From Cryoendolithus antarcticus (Eukaryota > Ascomycota > Dothideomycetes > Cladosporiales > Cladosporiaceae), in NCBI GenBank assembly GCA_002077065.1, contig NAJO01000025.1, positions 248,001-312,000 on the forward strand: a stretch of 64,000 nucleotides of DNA, written 5' to 3'. Positions 21,896-33,724 of this stretch are shown piece after piece. The translations under genes and the position numbers were made by a program. How positions within the stretch are numbered: position 1 is the first letter of the stretch; every line of letters begins with the position of its first letter. The notes beneath the pieces are model-generated. The model was not told the origin of the DNA. It saw only the letters and a program-made list of their open reading frames with translations, and ran no database searches.

Positions 21896-24835
21896 ATGGC
21901 GCGCAAATCGTCGTGGAACCCGATCGCCTTCGTACCGGCTCAGGTCACGATCATCAGCACGGCCGTCTACATCGCCCTCTTCTCCGTCCTGATCTACGTC
22001 CACAACAACGTCCCCGCCGTACCTTCGAGTCCAACACCAGCAAACGGCATCAATCTGACCAGCGCGTGGCTGGACTTGGAAGAGATCAGCTCGCAATATC
22101 ACCCATACAATAGCAGACGGAATGTGGAGGTTAAGGAGTACCTCCTGCAGCAGGTGTTCGACGTCGCTCGGGGCCTGAAGAAGGATGGACGAGAGCATGA
22201 TATCGAGATCTGGGACGGCGCGGATGAGAACGTCACGTTTGTAGATACCTGGTCTCGGAAGCCCTACACGCTCTACGTCGAGAACGAGAACATCGTCGTC
22301 TATATCCGCGGCACCGACGACGAGCCTGGACCGTGGTGGACGAGTCGAGAGTCTTACAAAGGTCCCAAAGGCGGCGTGCTGCTGAACGCACATTATGACA
22401 GTGTCTCGACTGGCTTCGGCGCGACAGACGATGGCGTGGGTGTTGTGACTGTCCTGCAGCTGATCTCGTACTTCACGCAGCCAGACCACAAGCCTAAACG
22501 CGGCATCATCGCCCTGTTGAACAATGGTGAAGAGGATGGCTTGTATGGCGCCCATGCTTACGTCAAGCACCCCACCGCGTCTTTCCCACGCACTTTTCTC
22601 AACCTCGAAGGTGCTGGAGCCGGTGGCCGTGCAGCGCTGTTTCGCAGCACAGATGCAGAAGTCACCAAGTTCTACGCCAGCGCTCCGCACCCCTTCGGTA
22701 CAGTCGTCAGTGGCGATGGCTTCAAGCGTGGCTTCGTGAGGAGTGGCACCGACTACTCCGTCTTCAACGGCGAGCTCGGGCTGCGAGGACTGGATGTCGC
22801 GTTCATGGCGCCGAGAGCAAGGTATCATACTGATCAGGACGATGCGAGGGATTCAAGTCCAGAGAGCGTGTGGCATATGCTGTCTTCTTCATTGAAGACA
22901 ATGAAAGCCATGACCGAATATGACGGGGATGAGTTCTCTGGCGGCAAGAGGGAGAGGAGTGGCAAGGATCGGTATGGCAAGGGGAGCGATGGGGTGTGGT
23001 TCGACTTACTAGGCTTGACGTTCGCGGTGCTAAAGCTGTCGGACCTGTTCGCCATTTCGGTGACGCTTCTGACTGCGGCGCCGATCCTGCTTATTGTCGT
23101 GCAGGTGGTCATCACGAAGTCGGATAAGTGGTATCCGTTCTCGAGGAAGCAGTATTTGCACAACGCCGATGATGACGAGCCGGTGTACTTCAATGGCTTC
23201 CGAGGCTTCTTCCGATTCCCGCTGGCCTTCGCCGTCGCTACAGCGGGTGTCGTCGCGCTGGCCTACTTGCAGACGAAGACCAATCCCTACATCGTGTACA
23301 GCTCCGAGTACGCCGTTTGGGCCATGATGATGGGCGCTTGGTTTGCGATTGCCTGGTTCTTGCTCACCATGGCTGATCGAGTGCGGCCGACCGCTCTCAG
23401 TCGCTTCTATACGCTGCTCTGGATGTACAGCTTTAGCTGGCTTACTATGGTGCTCACGACGATTAGTGAGAACAACATGAAAGTTGCATCTGGCTACTTC
23501 GTGGTCACATACAACGGCAGCATCTTCGTTGCGCTTTTGATCTCGTACCTTGAGCTTCTGGGTCTGCCGAAGCATAAGGTGTTTGTCGAGCATGTGGTGG
23601 ACGTTGCTTCGCCACAGTCAACACGACCAGGCAGTGTCTCATCGCGCAGGCTGCTCGATCATAGCGAAGATCTCCCTCGCATCAATGAGGACGACGAGGA
23701 CGCTCATGAGCGGACTGGACTGCTGCGAGGGGGTGATGTTCGGACTCAGAACACTTTCTCGAACTTCGGCCGCGGGAGAAATCGAGATGTCAATAAGCCG
23801 CTGGACGAGAACGAGGACATCTACCTTGCGAAAGCGTACGGAGACGAGCAAGCTTGGAGCGGATCGTTGCCACAGTGGACTTGGATTTTGCAGTTCCTCA
23901 TCCTGGCTGTGCTAAACACGATCGTAGTCGGCCAGATCGCGCTCTTCACGACATCAGCTCTGCACCAGACGCCTGCGGACGGCAACAGCGTCTTCCCGAT
24001 CTACCTCATCATGGCCGTCCTCTCGATTCTCCTGCTCCTCCCACTGACGCCCTTCCTCCATCGCTTCACCTTCCATTTCCCAACGCTCTTCTTCCTCATC
24101 TTCGTCGGCTGCATGGTCTACAACCTCCTTGCCTTCCCCTTCTCCCGCGACGCGAGGCTTAAGACCTACTTCATCCAGACCACGGATCTCGATACAGGTG
24201 TCAACCAAGTCACGCTCACCGGGCTGGATGGCTATATACAAGACATCATAGCCGAGCTCCCCAGCGCAGCAGGCCAGAAGCTCAACTGCACTGAGACATC
24301 GCTGTCCCTGCGTACCGGGCTGAGGAGCTGTAGCTGGACAGGCCTGACACCTAATGTCGTTCCTGAGTCTTCGAACAGCAAACACGCCCTCGCACCTTAC
24401 AGTAACCACACCAAGCCGTCGTACAAAGACTGGGTGTCCTACTCCATCTCCACCCCGAACACAACCCACAACTCCGCGCTCTTCACCGTGCGGGGTCTGA
24501 ATTCCCGCGCCTGCCGCCTCACCTCCTCCCACCCCTTCACCTCCGTTCACATCTCCAATACCACTCTTCCCTCCTCCCCAGTTGTGGCACAAAACGGCAG
24601 CACCGAAGTGCGGCTTTTTGGTCGGGAGTTCGGCGGACAGTTCGAGGTGAATGTCACCTGGGCTGATGGGAAGACTAAGGGCAAGAAGGGGAGGGTGGGC
24701 TGTTTGTGGAGTGATGGGAATGGCGTTGGGGAGGTGCCTGCTATGGATGAGGTGAAGCGGTTTGCGCCGGTTTGGAGTGCGGTGACGAAGGGGGATGTGG
24801 GGTTGGTTGAGGGGTGGAAGAGTTGGGAGATATGA
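21896..24835 (+). CDS. PFF1: Vacuolar membrane zinc protease Pff1 (M28 family)
   Basis: This multi-pass M28 metallopeptidase of the vacuolar membrane is 979 residues from the Met at 21896 (MARKSSWNPIAFVPAQ), which matches the family start. The Met 17 codons upstream lacks similarity. A first helix (about 17–37) precedes a luminal peptidase domain carrying NAHYDSVSTGFGATDDG (His166 and the bridging Asp), NNGEEDG (Glu212/213), a later metal Asp region and RYHTDQDD (last His). Then come about eight to nine transmembrane helices in two groups (residues 370–560 and 660–760), separated by an acidic loop, and a luminal β-rich C-terminal domain with several N-glycosylation sites. There are no introns. 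All metal ligands are present, so the enzyme should be active. Substrates are poorly known in the family. Confidence 0.93.
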   Translation: MARKSSWNPIAFVPAQVTIISTAVYIALFSVLIYVHNNVPAVPSSPTPANGINLTSAWLDLEEISSQYHPYNSRRNVEVKEYLLQQVFDVARGLKKDGREHDIEIWDGADENVTFVDTWSRKPYTLYVENENIVVYIRGTDDEPGPWWTSRESYKGPKGGVLLNAHYDSVSTGFGATDDGVGVVTVLQLISYFTQPDHKPKRGIIALLNNGEEDGLYGAHAYVKHPTASFPRTFLNLEGAGAGGRAALFRSTDAEVTKFYASAPHPFGTVVSGDGFKRGFVRSGTDYSVFNGELGLRGLDVAFMAPRARYHTDQDDARDSSPESVWHMLSSSLKTMKAMTEYDGDEFSGGKRERSGKDRYGKGSDGVWFDLLGLTFAVLKLSDLFAISVTLLTAAPILLIVVQVVITKSDKWYPFSRKQYLHNADDDEPVYFNGFRGFFRFPLAFAVATAGVVALAYLQTKTNPYIVYSSEYAVWAMMMGAWFAIAWFLLTMADRVRPTALSRFYTLLWMYSFSWLTMVLTTISENNMKVASGYFVVTYNGSIFVALLISYLELLGLPKHKVFVEHVVDVASPQSTRPGSVSSRRLLDHSEDLPRINEDDEDAHERTGLLRGGDVRTQNTFSNFGRGRNRDVNKPLDENEDIYLAKAYGDEQAWSGSLPQWTWILQFLILAVLNTIVVGQIALFTTSALHQTPADGNSVFPIYLIMAVLSILLLLPLTPFLHRFTFHFPTLFFLIFVGCMVYNLLAFPFSRDARLKTYFIQTTDLDTGVNQVTLTGLDGYIQDIIAELPSAAGQKLNCTETSLSLRTGLRSCSWTGLTPNVVPESSNSKHALAPYSNHTKPSYKDWVSYSISTPNTTHNSALFTVRGLNSRACRLTSSHPFTSVHISNTTLPSSPVVAQNGSTEVRLFGREFGGQFEVNVTWADGKTKGKKGRVGCLWSDGNGVGEVPAMDEVKRFAPVWSAVTKGDVGLVEGWKSWEI

Positions 24836-25134
24836 GGGGAGTAGTGTGTTTGACGGAGGGGAGGAAATGAGCACGATGCAAGTGTGTATGTCCTTTGAGC
24901 GTTCATGTTGCATGATGTGGAAGTGTCTGTGATCACACTAGGGTAATATATATGTACATATCGCATATCAGCTTTTGCCGACGAAGAGTCAGAAACAGCA
25001 GCTCGCTAGATCACTCAGAAGATCCTTCACCCCATCCCCAGTCCCAATTTTCCCCATTTTATCCCCCATCCAAAACGCCGAATCAATCCCAACATATCCT
25101 ACACCCCCTCCCCTTCGCAAACTCATTCTCACTC

Positions 25135-28100
25135 CTAGACCATGTCCTGCGCATCCACCCTCTGGTATCGCGCGTTCTTCGCCCCCGTCGCACTCGCAGC
25201 CTCGATCTTGAAACTATACGCGCTCGGGGCGCGGATACTGCCACCACGCGGCGTGCTCCGCCCGCTCCTAGCCATCAGACTCGGACTGTCGCTCTCGCGC
25301 TTCAGACTCCATCTGCTGAAAATCGGCACAGCCTTGCGACTACGCTCCAAGTAGCGGGGCGATTGCAGTTTACCCACCCACAGCATCTGCTCGTGCTCGC
25401 GCAGGTAGCGTTCAGACGAGAAAGAGTCGAGCACGTTCTTGCGGCCCATCATGCCTAGCTTTCGACGCGAGGGGGCTTTGTCGTACATCCGCTCTTGGAT
25501 AGCGGCGACTTCTTCCTTCGACGGGTGCAGGGAGAGCTTGGGTCTGTAGCCCGGTGGATCGCCGTCGGCGTACTCTGCCCACTCATCTAGTAGACCCATG
25601 ACGTTGACTTGCGCTTTCGCCAGGGAGTAACTGTCGTTCGGCGCTACGACGGCGGAGAACTTTTTCCAGGTTACGGGGTCCGTGACAACGCGGAAGGAGG
25701 CGCCGACGTCTGTGCACACGACTGGCACACCGGTCAGAGCGGCTTCGCCCATGGCTAGCGGCAGACCTTCGGAAATGGACGAGTTGAGGAAGATCCACGC
25801 CTCCTCTAGCACTTTAGACGGGTTTCCGAGACCCTTGAGAGCGACGTGATCGCGCAGACCTTTGGAGGCGAGAATCTCCTTGCACTCGACGGAGTAGGAG
25901 GGCGCCTTCTCCATGTCCCCGTAGATGTCTAGCTGGTAGTCCGTGAAGCCCCATTCGTTTACGATGATATCGGCGGCCAGAATGGCGTTCTTGATGTCCT
26001 TGACGAAGCGGACGTGGGACAACATGACGACGGTGGGGATCTTCGACTTGATCTTCTCGATCGGCTGGAATTTCTCCATGTTGCAGATACCGTTTACCAC
26101 GGGGTCAATCTTGCGCGCATATTGGCGACGATGACAGAGCGTGTTCTCTTGGCTGCCAATCTCGACTTCCCAGCCGGGGTTGAAGAAATCTGCACAAGGC
26201 AGCACGACGTCAGCGTAGTGCAGGATGAGCGTGGAGGTCATGCGAGAGAGCGAGATGAGCGATGTGCAGACGAAGGGCGCGTCGAAGGACATGGCCGAGG
26301 ACAGGAAGACCGTCACCTCGCGCCAGGAAATACAGTGGTCCCAGACGTGGAAGGTGCAGTTGCGCTTCAGCTTGCAGAGCACGCCGAACGACGCACCCGC
26401 GAAGTGATGCGAGGCTTGGAAGACATCTGGGATGCGCTCTGGCACTGGCAGCGAGAAGATGAACAGGTAGCGATGCCACATGTCCAGCGCGTTGTCGAGA
26501 TGAGCAAGTGTTGGGCGTTCGGCGTCGAGCCATTGCGAGATTGGACGCGCGTTCTCGACGTCTTCGGAGAGCCAGAGTTCTTGCCATTTTTCTTTCACAG
26601 TTTGCGACATCCACACGTCGCCCCAGTGGCGGTCTTGGAAATAGTTGTTCAAGTCTATCAGCGCGCGGGAAGACTCCTCGATGTGTGCGTGCGTGAACTT
26701 GATGGCGCGGGCGCATTTCACGAGGCTCGTGAGGATGGGGAAGAAGTGCTTCTTGATATCCTCATCTCGCGTGTCGTAAGATCTGCGTTGTGCGGCGGAG
26801 TCTAGCGAGTCTTGGAAAATTCCGTGGATCGGCGTGAGGTAATCTAGACCCCAGAGCGGCAGGATCGAAAGCGACTGGACGTTCTTCTCGATCTGGAATT
26901 TCGGCACGCTGTAGTCATTTGCGGACTCGGCGACGACGTGCCAGCGAATCGTCTTGAGGTCGTTGACCATGTCTCTGCGGCAGGCGGAGACTCCACCACC
27001 TTCTATCGGCCAGGTACCGGTGTCCATCGCGAGGATGTGGAGGACATCATCGCTGTCTTGCATTTGCGACTCTTGCGTGCGGGTGTTGATTCTGGAGTCA
27101 CCACCTTGGCCAAAGGTGCAGAGATCGCTGTATTTGTACGCGATGGACGACCAAGAAGCGATCTCGGGGTCCATGTCAGTCCTTGCGATGATGGCGTCGA
27201 CTTGCGAGTCCAAGTACTCGCCAGCAGCTCTAAGCTGGCCGAGATCGCGACCTGCCCAGTATGGTCGCAGTACGCTGTCTGCACGCATCGACATCTCGTC
27301 AAGCCATCGGACAGTAACTGCATCGATATCTTTGGTGCCCTTCCACGTCTGCCACAGATGTGTACGGGCGAGCGAGGTCGAGACAGGGTAGATCTTCGAG
27401 CTGAGCCCAAGCGATCTGGTGATGACGTTCGACGAGGCAGAACGGAAGGTGAACAGCGGGTTGTCGGCGATAAAACTGCAGTTCGTAGGCTTCTTGAGCA
27501 CACCAAACCAATCGAAAGTGATCATGTCGGGTGTAGCGCTCGGACGGCCATTGAACTGCGTGATGATCTCCGGATGCTGCCTGTGCTCGTAAACCCAGGT
27601 GCAGTGATAAGTATCTTCGCCTTGCTGGAACGTCGCCTCGGTGACCTTTGGGTTCGGGATCCACTTGTTCAGCTTGTCGGGATTCTTCGTGGGAGGCACA
27701 CACCAAGCTACGTTCATCTTAATATGAGCGAGGACGAATTCAGCTCGGAGTAATTCGTCGTCGAAACGGGCGTTCTTGCGGTAGAAAAGCTTGAACTCCA
27801 CGGTGTTGCCATCCTTGAGGTATGATCCGGACTCGAGATAACCGCGCTCATCGTATTGGATGGTGTGACCAGATCTGTCGCCCTTGATGCATTCGCGTGA
27901 TATAGGCAGGTCGCTGCCAGTAGCCTTGTTGCCTTCTGCGTACTCGTACGCGTAGATGTTGGAGACAGACTCCTTCTGGTACTCCTCTCGTCGCTTCAAC
28001 ATCATGCGCTTCGAATAGGTGTTGACCGCGATGAGTTTTCCGAGAGCTGTGGGCTGTGTAGCGTGCCGTCCAGAATAGTGATGAAACTCGATCTCGCCCT

Positions 28101-31100
28101 TGCCGGTAGGCTTGAAGAAACCAGTCGAAGGGCCTTTTAAACCCTCGATAGTGACTTTTCCCTTCTTCTGCAAGCTAGTCTTAATACCTCTCATGTTCGA
28201 TTGAAGCATATGAATCTTCTCCCTCCGATGAAACATGAATATCGGCAGGATGGCGCGTTGCATAGTCTTGCAGTACACCCATAGTCCGTTCAGGGCAATG
28301 CGTGCAGGCCAACGGAGAATCGCCAGCTTGCCGGTGATTACATAGTCCAACTCGCGTTGGAACTCTGGGTCTGCGACGATGGCAACCACGAAGAATTTGA
28401 TCGTGAAGCGGATAGACTGGACAATGCGCATGACCGGCCACATGAGTTTGACGATCAGCCCCGAGTCGGCAGAAGGTCGCACATCGGGCATGGCCGCAGC
28501 AATGAAGCGCTGGTACTCTGACTCTGATGGTGCCGCGCGATCTTGGTAGTGGAAGTCGGCCTCGACAGCCTTTGCGTACTCATTGGTCATGGCAGCAAGC
28601 GTGGCGCCAAAGTTGCATCGGGCGACGTGTGCTTCGAGATCAACACCGGTATTCTTGAGGCTGTTGCGGATCCAGGCGGCTTGATCGGTGTTGATGTCGC
28701 ATTGCTCGCCACAACATCTGTTTAGCAGCGCAGTGCGAACCTTCTCGGGTAAGCGGTCCCACTCGATGTCGCAGTTCACCCCGAGCAGCAAGTAGCGCAA
28801 GCACTCATCATCACCACTCTTTAAGATGCGGGTGCGCTCAGATGCAGACCACTCAAGCTGTCGCTTGACGCCTTCTGGCAACGTGAGGTCGGTGCCATTG
28901 AATTCGACAGCGAACAACTCGGCCATGTTGGAGTGGTCCCTCGAGAATGCGAAGCGCGCCTCGGCAGCAGCTTGGACAATCGACTCGGCGATGACCTTGC
29001 AATTGCGACGAATGTCAGCAACCCATTCATCACCAGACACGTCCAGTCCGACGAGCACCAGAATGTGCAAGTGGCCATCGGAAAGTCGCGAGACAGCCCT
29101 GATCTTCTGCTCTTGCTGCAAGAAATGACGTGCGGGTACAAGATCGATAGTGATGTTCCCGCTAGACCAGAGTGAAGCAGCCTCTTGGACCAGGCGATCC
29201 GCAGAGGGGAACGCGACATACAGAGCTTCGGGTTTCTCTGCTGCGGCTTGTGTGTTGAGGATCTGCATGACCTCCACACCAGGATGTGTCTTCGGGTCAA
29301 TCTTGAAGCGATACTCGCCTGGCAGAGCGCAAAGAGCATCATAGGTCTCCAAGAGGGTGCGCTGAGAGAAGCCAGCGTCAGGTCCGAGTGCGCTATAGTA
29401 GAACTTCGATGGCGCTGCCTTGACCTCGTGCTTCTGCTTCTTGAACCTGCCCCAGCCAACGTCGGCAGTCCGCAGGGACAGAATCGCCGCCATCCATGTA
29501 GACACCGCAAGAGCGACAACGCCACTGTAGGTGAAGTCGCGGTGGTATATGATGAGCAGTGGACCAAGTATTAGACCAGTGACTGCGGACAACATCAGAT
29601 CGCCCATGGCGAGTGAGCCTGTGTAGATTCTGTTGTACTGGTATGTCAGCAGCCCGGTATAGGCGCCAACGTATGCCAAGAACATGATCACGCCAGCAGC
29701 CGCCACGTCGTTGAAGATCCACATGAGGGCAGCGCACACAGCGACACCCCACGTGTGTGTGAAGAAGAATTTTGCATAATTCGTCCAGTACAATTGTCTT
29801 CGAGCCTTCGCATCATTGATGGCGACCTGCTTGAGATAAGCGAGTGAAGAAATCGGCTGGCTGGTCTTCTTATTCGCTCTCGCCCACAAAGGGGTGGCTA
29901 CAGCGTCGAGACAGACAGCGGCAATGAGGTAATATGCCAAGCCGAACCCGACAGGAAGACGGAAATCGACAGGCGCTCTGGTATTAGTGCCAGTCGTGGT
30001 TGTATTGGGACCCGTAGTGACTCCGGAGAGACCAACAAGCTTGCCGCCGGACAACATAGAGACCCACTTGTCCATGAGCGCAATGATGAAGTAAAGGACG
30101 CCACACCAGACTTCGTTGCCACCAGCGCGCCAATGGACAAACGCGTTGTGAAGCTTCAGCCCTTTCTGCATCTCCTTGAGCGTATCGATGGCGGTCTTGC
30201 ACTGCAAGTTCCAGGTCGGGCTGTATGGATAAGGCATCTTGGTTCGGGAGTATTTGCAGTACCAATCCATCAAGAAGCAGGTGGCCTCGTAGCCCTGCGC
30301 AAGTTTCTGCACCATCTCGTCTGCTGTCGACTTCTCCCAACGCTTTAACTTAAGCTCCTTCTGTACAGCAGCGAAAACTGCAGTTCTGGGCAACGGAGTA
30401 GGCGCAAGATCGGCGATGCCCTTCGGAAGGTCTTCTGCGGGCGTGATCTTCATGTACCAATTCACAATGTCACTGTCGGAGTAGACCGGCACACTCAAGT
30501 ACCACGAGCCCCATCGAAATACGACGTCGCGGGAAAGGAAGAGAAGCAAACCGAGGAACACCACTAAGACGCAAGGGTAGACAACGTCGTCGTAGCCGGT
30601 CCAGTGCGTGATGATTGGAGATATACCCAGTATCGGTATGCAGGCCACCACTGTGACACGACCAGACTGAAACATGAAGCCAGGGAACTGATACATAGCC
30701 AGAGTTGCCAGTAGCGTAAGGTAGGTCGACATCATCAGCAGGTAGAACGCGAAGAAGAACCCGGCGTAGGGAGTATGAATAATCGAGATAACGATGAGGC
30801 CGCCCAGAGCAACCACCAGGCCAACACACAGGCCTGCGATGAATCGCGTGAGGACAAACATGTTCATCACCGGGAACGCCATGGAGTGTAGGTAGTAGCT
30901 GCCACCATGGCCGATCCAGGTTCCGAAGGCGCCAGTGAGTAACAGTCCGAACATAAGCCCTGCGGTTGCATGCGACACCTCGACTGCGCTCATGAATGCA
31001 CTGAGATACAGCCCGCGCCCAGTCGTCGTTAGTAGCAGAATATCGATTAGCGCCGGAACGGCGAAGATGCCAAGAAAGGTCACTTGATAGTACCACGGCA

Positions 31101-33724
31101 GCTCCGCCGTTGCAGCATTCGGGTCCTCATCAACCAGGGTAGACGCGTACGCGGTCGGAACTTCAGTGGACTTGTCGTCCCGAATTGGAGGCTGATGCTC
31201 CATGTAATAGGCTTGATACTTGTCGGCCATGATCCGGCCAATCACGTTTGAAGTCATGTCAAAGTAGGTCTCACATTGTGAACCGAGTGCAAACATTTCG
31301 GCGAAGCAAGCCGCTTGATCGGGGTGCGAATTTGGCAATGGGTTGCGATCGAGTATTTCGAGATAGACCTCTTCGATGGCGACCTTCCGGAAGGCGCAGA
31401 AGATGGCCATGGCGAATATGTCGACGCTTGCATCGATCTTGCCGTGTTGGATGACGGCGAGCATGACAGTCTCTAGCTTGGCCAGGTGATCTGCTTCAGA
31501 GTTGATGAGCACGTTGGCCAATTTGGACTCAACTTCGAGGAAGAGTGCAATCGCGTTTTGGGGATGAGGATGCGCTACACCACGGTCCTTGTACCATGCA
31601 ATGCGGTTGTCGATGAGCTTCTCTGCCGAGATCTCATTTCGCAGGAACATTGCAGTGTTCTGCTCTCGTAGTTGTGCAAGAGTGGGGATGTCCACAAGCT
31701 GATGCTCACAACAGGCTTGGACCTGCTGTCGCAGATGAGCGCAGCCCTCGTCTTTCGAGAAGACCATGCGCTGCAGTAGCAGCATCAGCTCCCGAGAAGT
31801 GAGTCCTTCCACATCTTTCACAATGCGATGAGGTAATTGCCAGCGCTCGTGTACTGCTTCATGCTGCTCCGCCAACGCGATCTCAGCCATGAAGCATTGT
31901 GCTCGAGTGTACTGTCTGCTCGAAAGAAACGTATGCAGGATTGTGCCAAGGCGATCCGTTGTCTTCGCAGATAGGTAGATTTCGGTCTGGCCAATGTGAG
32001 AGTCGTAGTCGTACAAGCCCCAGAACTGCTTGTCAGTGCCATGGTGGTAGCCTGAGTGTATGCCGACGTAGATCTTGATTGTGTCATCGTCCGTCCCCGT
32101 CGCGGCGTTCAGTTGCTCCACCAAATCACGAACCGCTGTCGAATCGTACGCGGACAACTCTAACGAATTGGTCTGCTCGAACAGTGTTTTCAGCTTGTTC
32201 GCGAATCCGCGTAGCTGTTCCGGCTTCAATCTCTCTAATAGCTCAAGGTCCCGCAAACGTCGTTGACCTTCGGTGAGCTCTCCGAAGTCTTCGGGGGTCA
32301 CATCAAGACCAATCTGGAAGCAGCCCAGTCCTGTATAGTCCTCACCGCGTGCAGAGTAGGAGAAAGGTGGTTTCTGCGATTGTGCCGGGATATCGCCATC
32401 ATAGTCTCCATTGAGCACCATTTCGCTCTCCCGATCCACGAATGGATCTAACCCCGTGACGGCCAATTTGGCGGAAAGATCTGGGATGAAGCCGTTGAGC
32501 GAGTCGAACATGGCCTCGTGACCAACAGGCTGCTTCTGTATTTGATCGTTCTGTCGCCATATATCATGTACCGCCATTGTTTCATTGCTCTTCAACCACA
32601 TCATAGCGCCCAGTGGCTCGCCCTTGACCGTCCTCCTCTCGGCGACGTCCGCATCCGTGAGTGCAGAATCGGGCCCGATCCAGGATACAGTAGTATTGAA
32701 GCGACACCAATTGAAGCTGCGCTTGATGATTGAGTAGTGGAGGTCAATGCTGTCGTCGAAGCTCTCCCACATCATCAGCGTCTTTCCACCCATCGACATG
32801 TGCTTCGCCAGCGCTCGCTGGGTTCGTCGCATGTCCACCATTTGAAAGTAATTTCGGCGATCGCCATTGTGTAGTATCGTGCCATTACGGCAGATTATCC
32901 CGCGGACGAGACTGAGATCGATCACTGAGCACTCGTGTGGCGTAAGATAGTCTGGAGGGGATGTCTCCAGCCAGACGTCAAAGTTGAGCGACCTGAGGTA
33001 CTTCAACAGCTCGTTCAAGACAAGCGGCGAGATCTCTGCGTGCCAGTTTGCCAGTAACATCCCAGTGAAGGGCGATTGCGAGTCTGTTGGCCGCTTCCAT
33101 CGCGTTGCGATGGTCTGATCGAGTATGCTTATCGCTCTCGTCTCGTCTGAGTCACCCGAGCTCTTGTCCAACCCAGTAATGCTCCCCACGTCTAGGCGAC
33201 CCACCCGCTGTAAGGCTGTACAGGCTGAGCTACTGAGCGCATCTAAAACTCCCGCTTGTAGCGGATCCAGGATAATTAGATCCCATCGTGTGAGTAAGCG
33301 AGCTTGGCTTGGTGTTGGAGGACTCGAGAATGATCCTAGGAAGGCCCCGAAAGATGTGGGAGCTTTTGAGGAGTCGTGCACGGGACCGAAAGCCTGTGTG
33401 CGGGTTTTGAGGTCTGTGAAATATCGAGCCACCGGTCGTGAGACGGTTTTAGCATGCTGATCCCGAGTCTGCCGCCGTCTTCGTATCCTCAAGATTGTGA
33501 TCACCACCAAGTACACCACGCTCGAAACCAAGGCAAAAAGTGCTAGTCCGGCGACGACCTTATCGTCTGTCAGATAATGTAGCAGACACCATCGAGCAAA
33601 CTGGCCAAAGACTCACAATGCTCCACCAGCTCCCGGTCATGCGCTGCCAGCCCACGGCACTCAGGCCCCAATGAGGGTGACCTGGCGTTCGGTCATCTGC
33701 GCCCTTGGGCTTAACATCCGCCAT
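25135..33724 (-). CDS. gtb3: Giant membrane GT4 glycosyltransferase, GAG synthase (Gtb3/Gt4C type)
   Basis: This is the predicted synthase/exporter of galactosaminogalactan. A short exon (33617–33724, MADVKPKGADD…GSWWSI) splices through GTGAGT…GATAAG (33559–33616) to a single exon (25135–33558), giving 2,843 residues. In order, it has one N-terminal helix (about 37–58) and a large soluble region with a hydrolase-like block (GMLLANWHAEISPLVLNELL; ECSVIDLSLVRGI). About 12–14 helices follow between residues 855 and 1395, then further soluble domains. Last is a C-terminal GT4 (GT-B) domain at roughly 2210–2780 with SHVRFVKDIKNA, GLGNPSKVLEEA and the EGLPLAMGEA motif near 2630, whose two Glu form the retaining GT4 E-x7-E signature. 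The size and TM-plus-GT4 layout match A. fumigatus Gtb3/Gt4C, and the neighbours sph3, uge3, ega3 and agd3 support the call. The acceptor AAG is less common than CAG/TAG. Confidence 0.88.

Noticed and set aside
21857..22828. Long minus-strand open frame (323 codons) opposite Pff1
   Set aside because: It is antisense to a clear M28 protease with all metal ligands, and its translation has low-complexity Val/Asp/Arg composition typical of mirrored codons.
23954..24913. Minus-strand open frame (319 codons) at the 3' end of Pff1
   Set aside because: Composition (HPFVRRLGVV, Glu/Gly runs) is what antisense of the Pff1 C-terminal domain gives; no family motif.
26014..26805. Plus-strand frame (263 codons) inside the GT4 gene
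   Set aside because: It mirrors the GT4 catalytic region in the opposite strand; no independent features.
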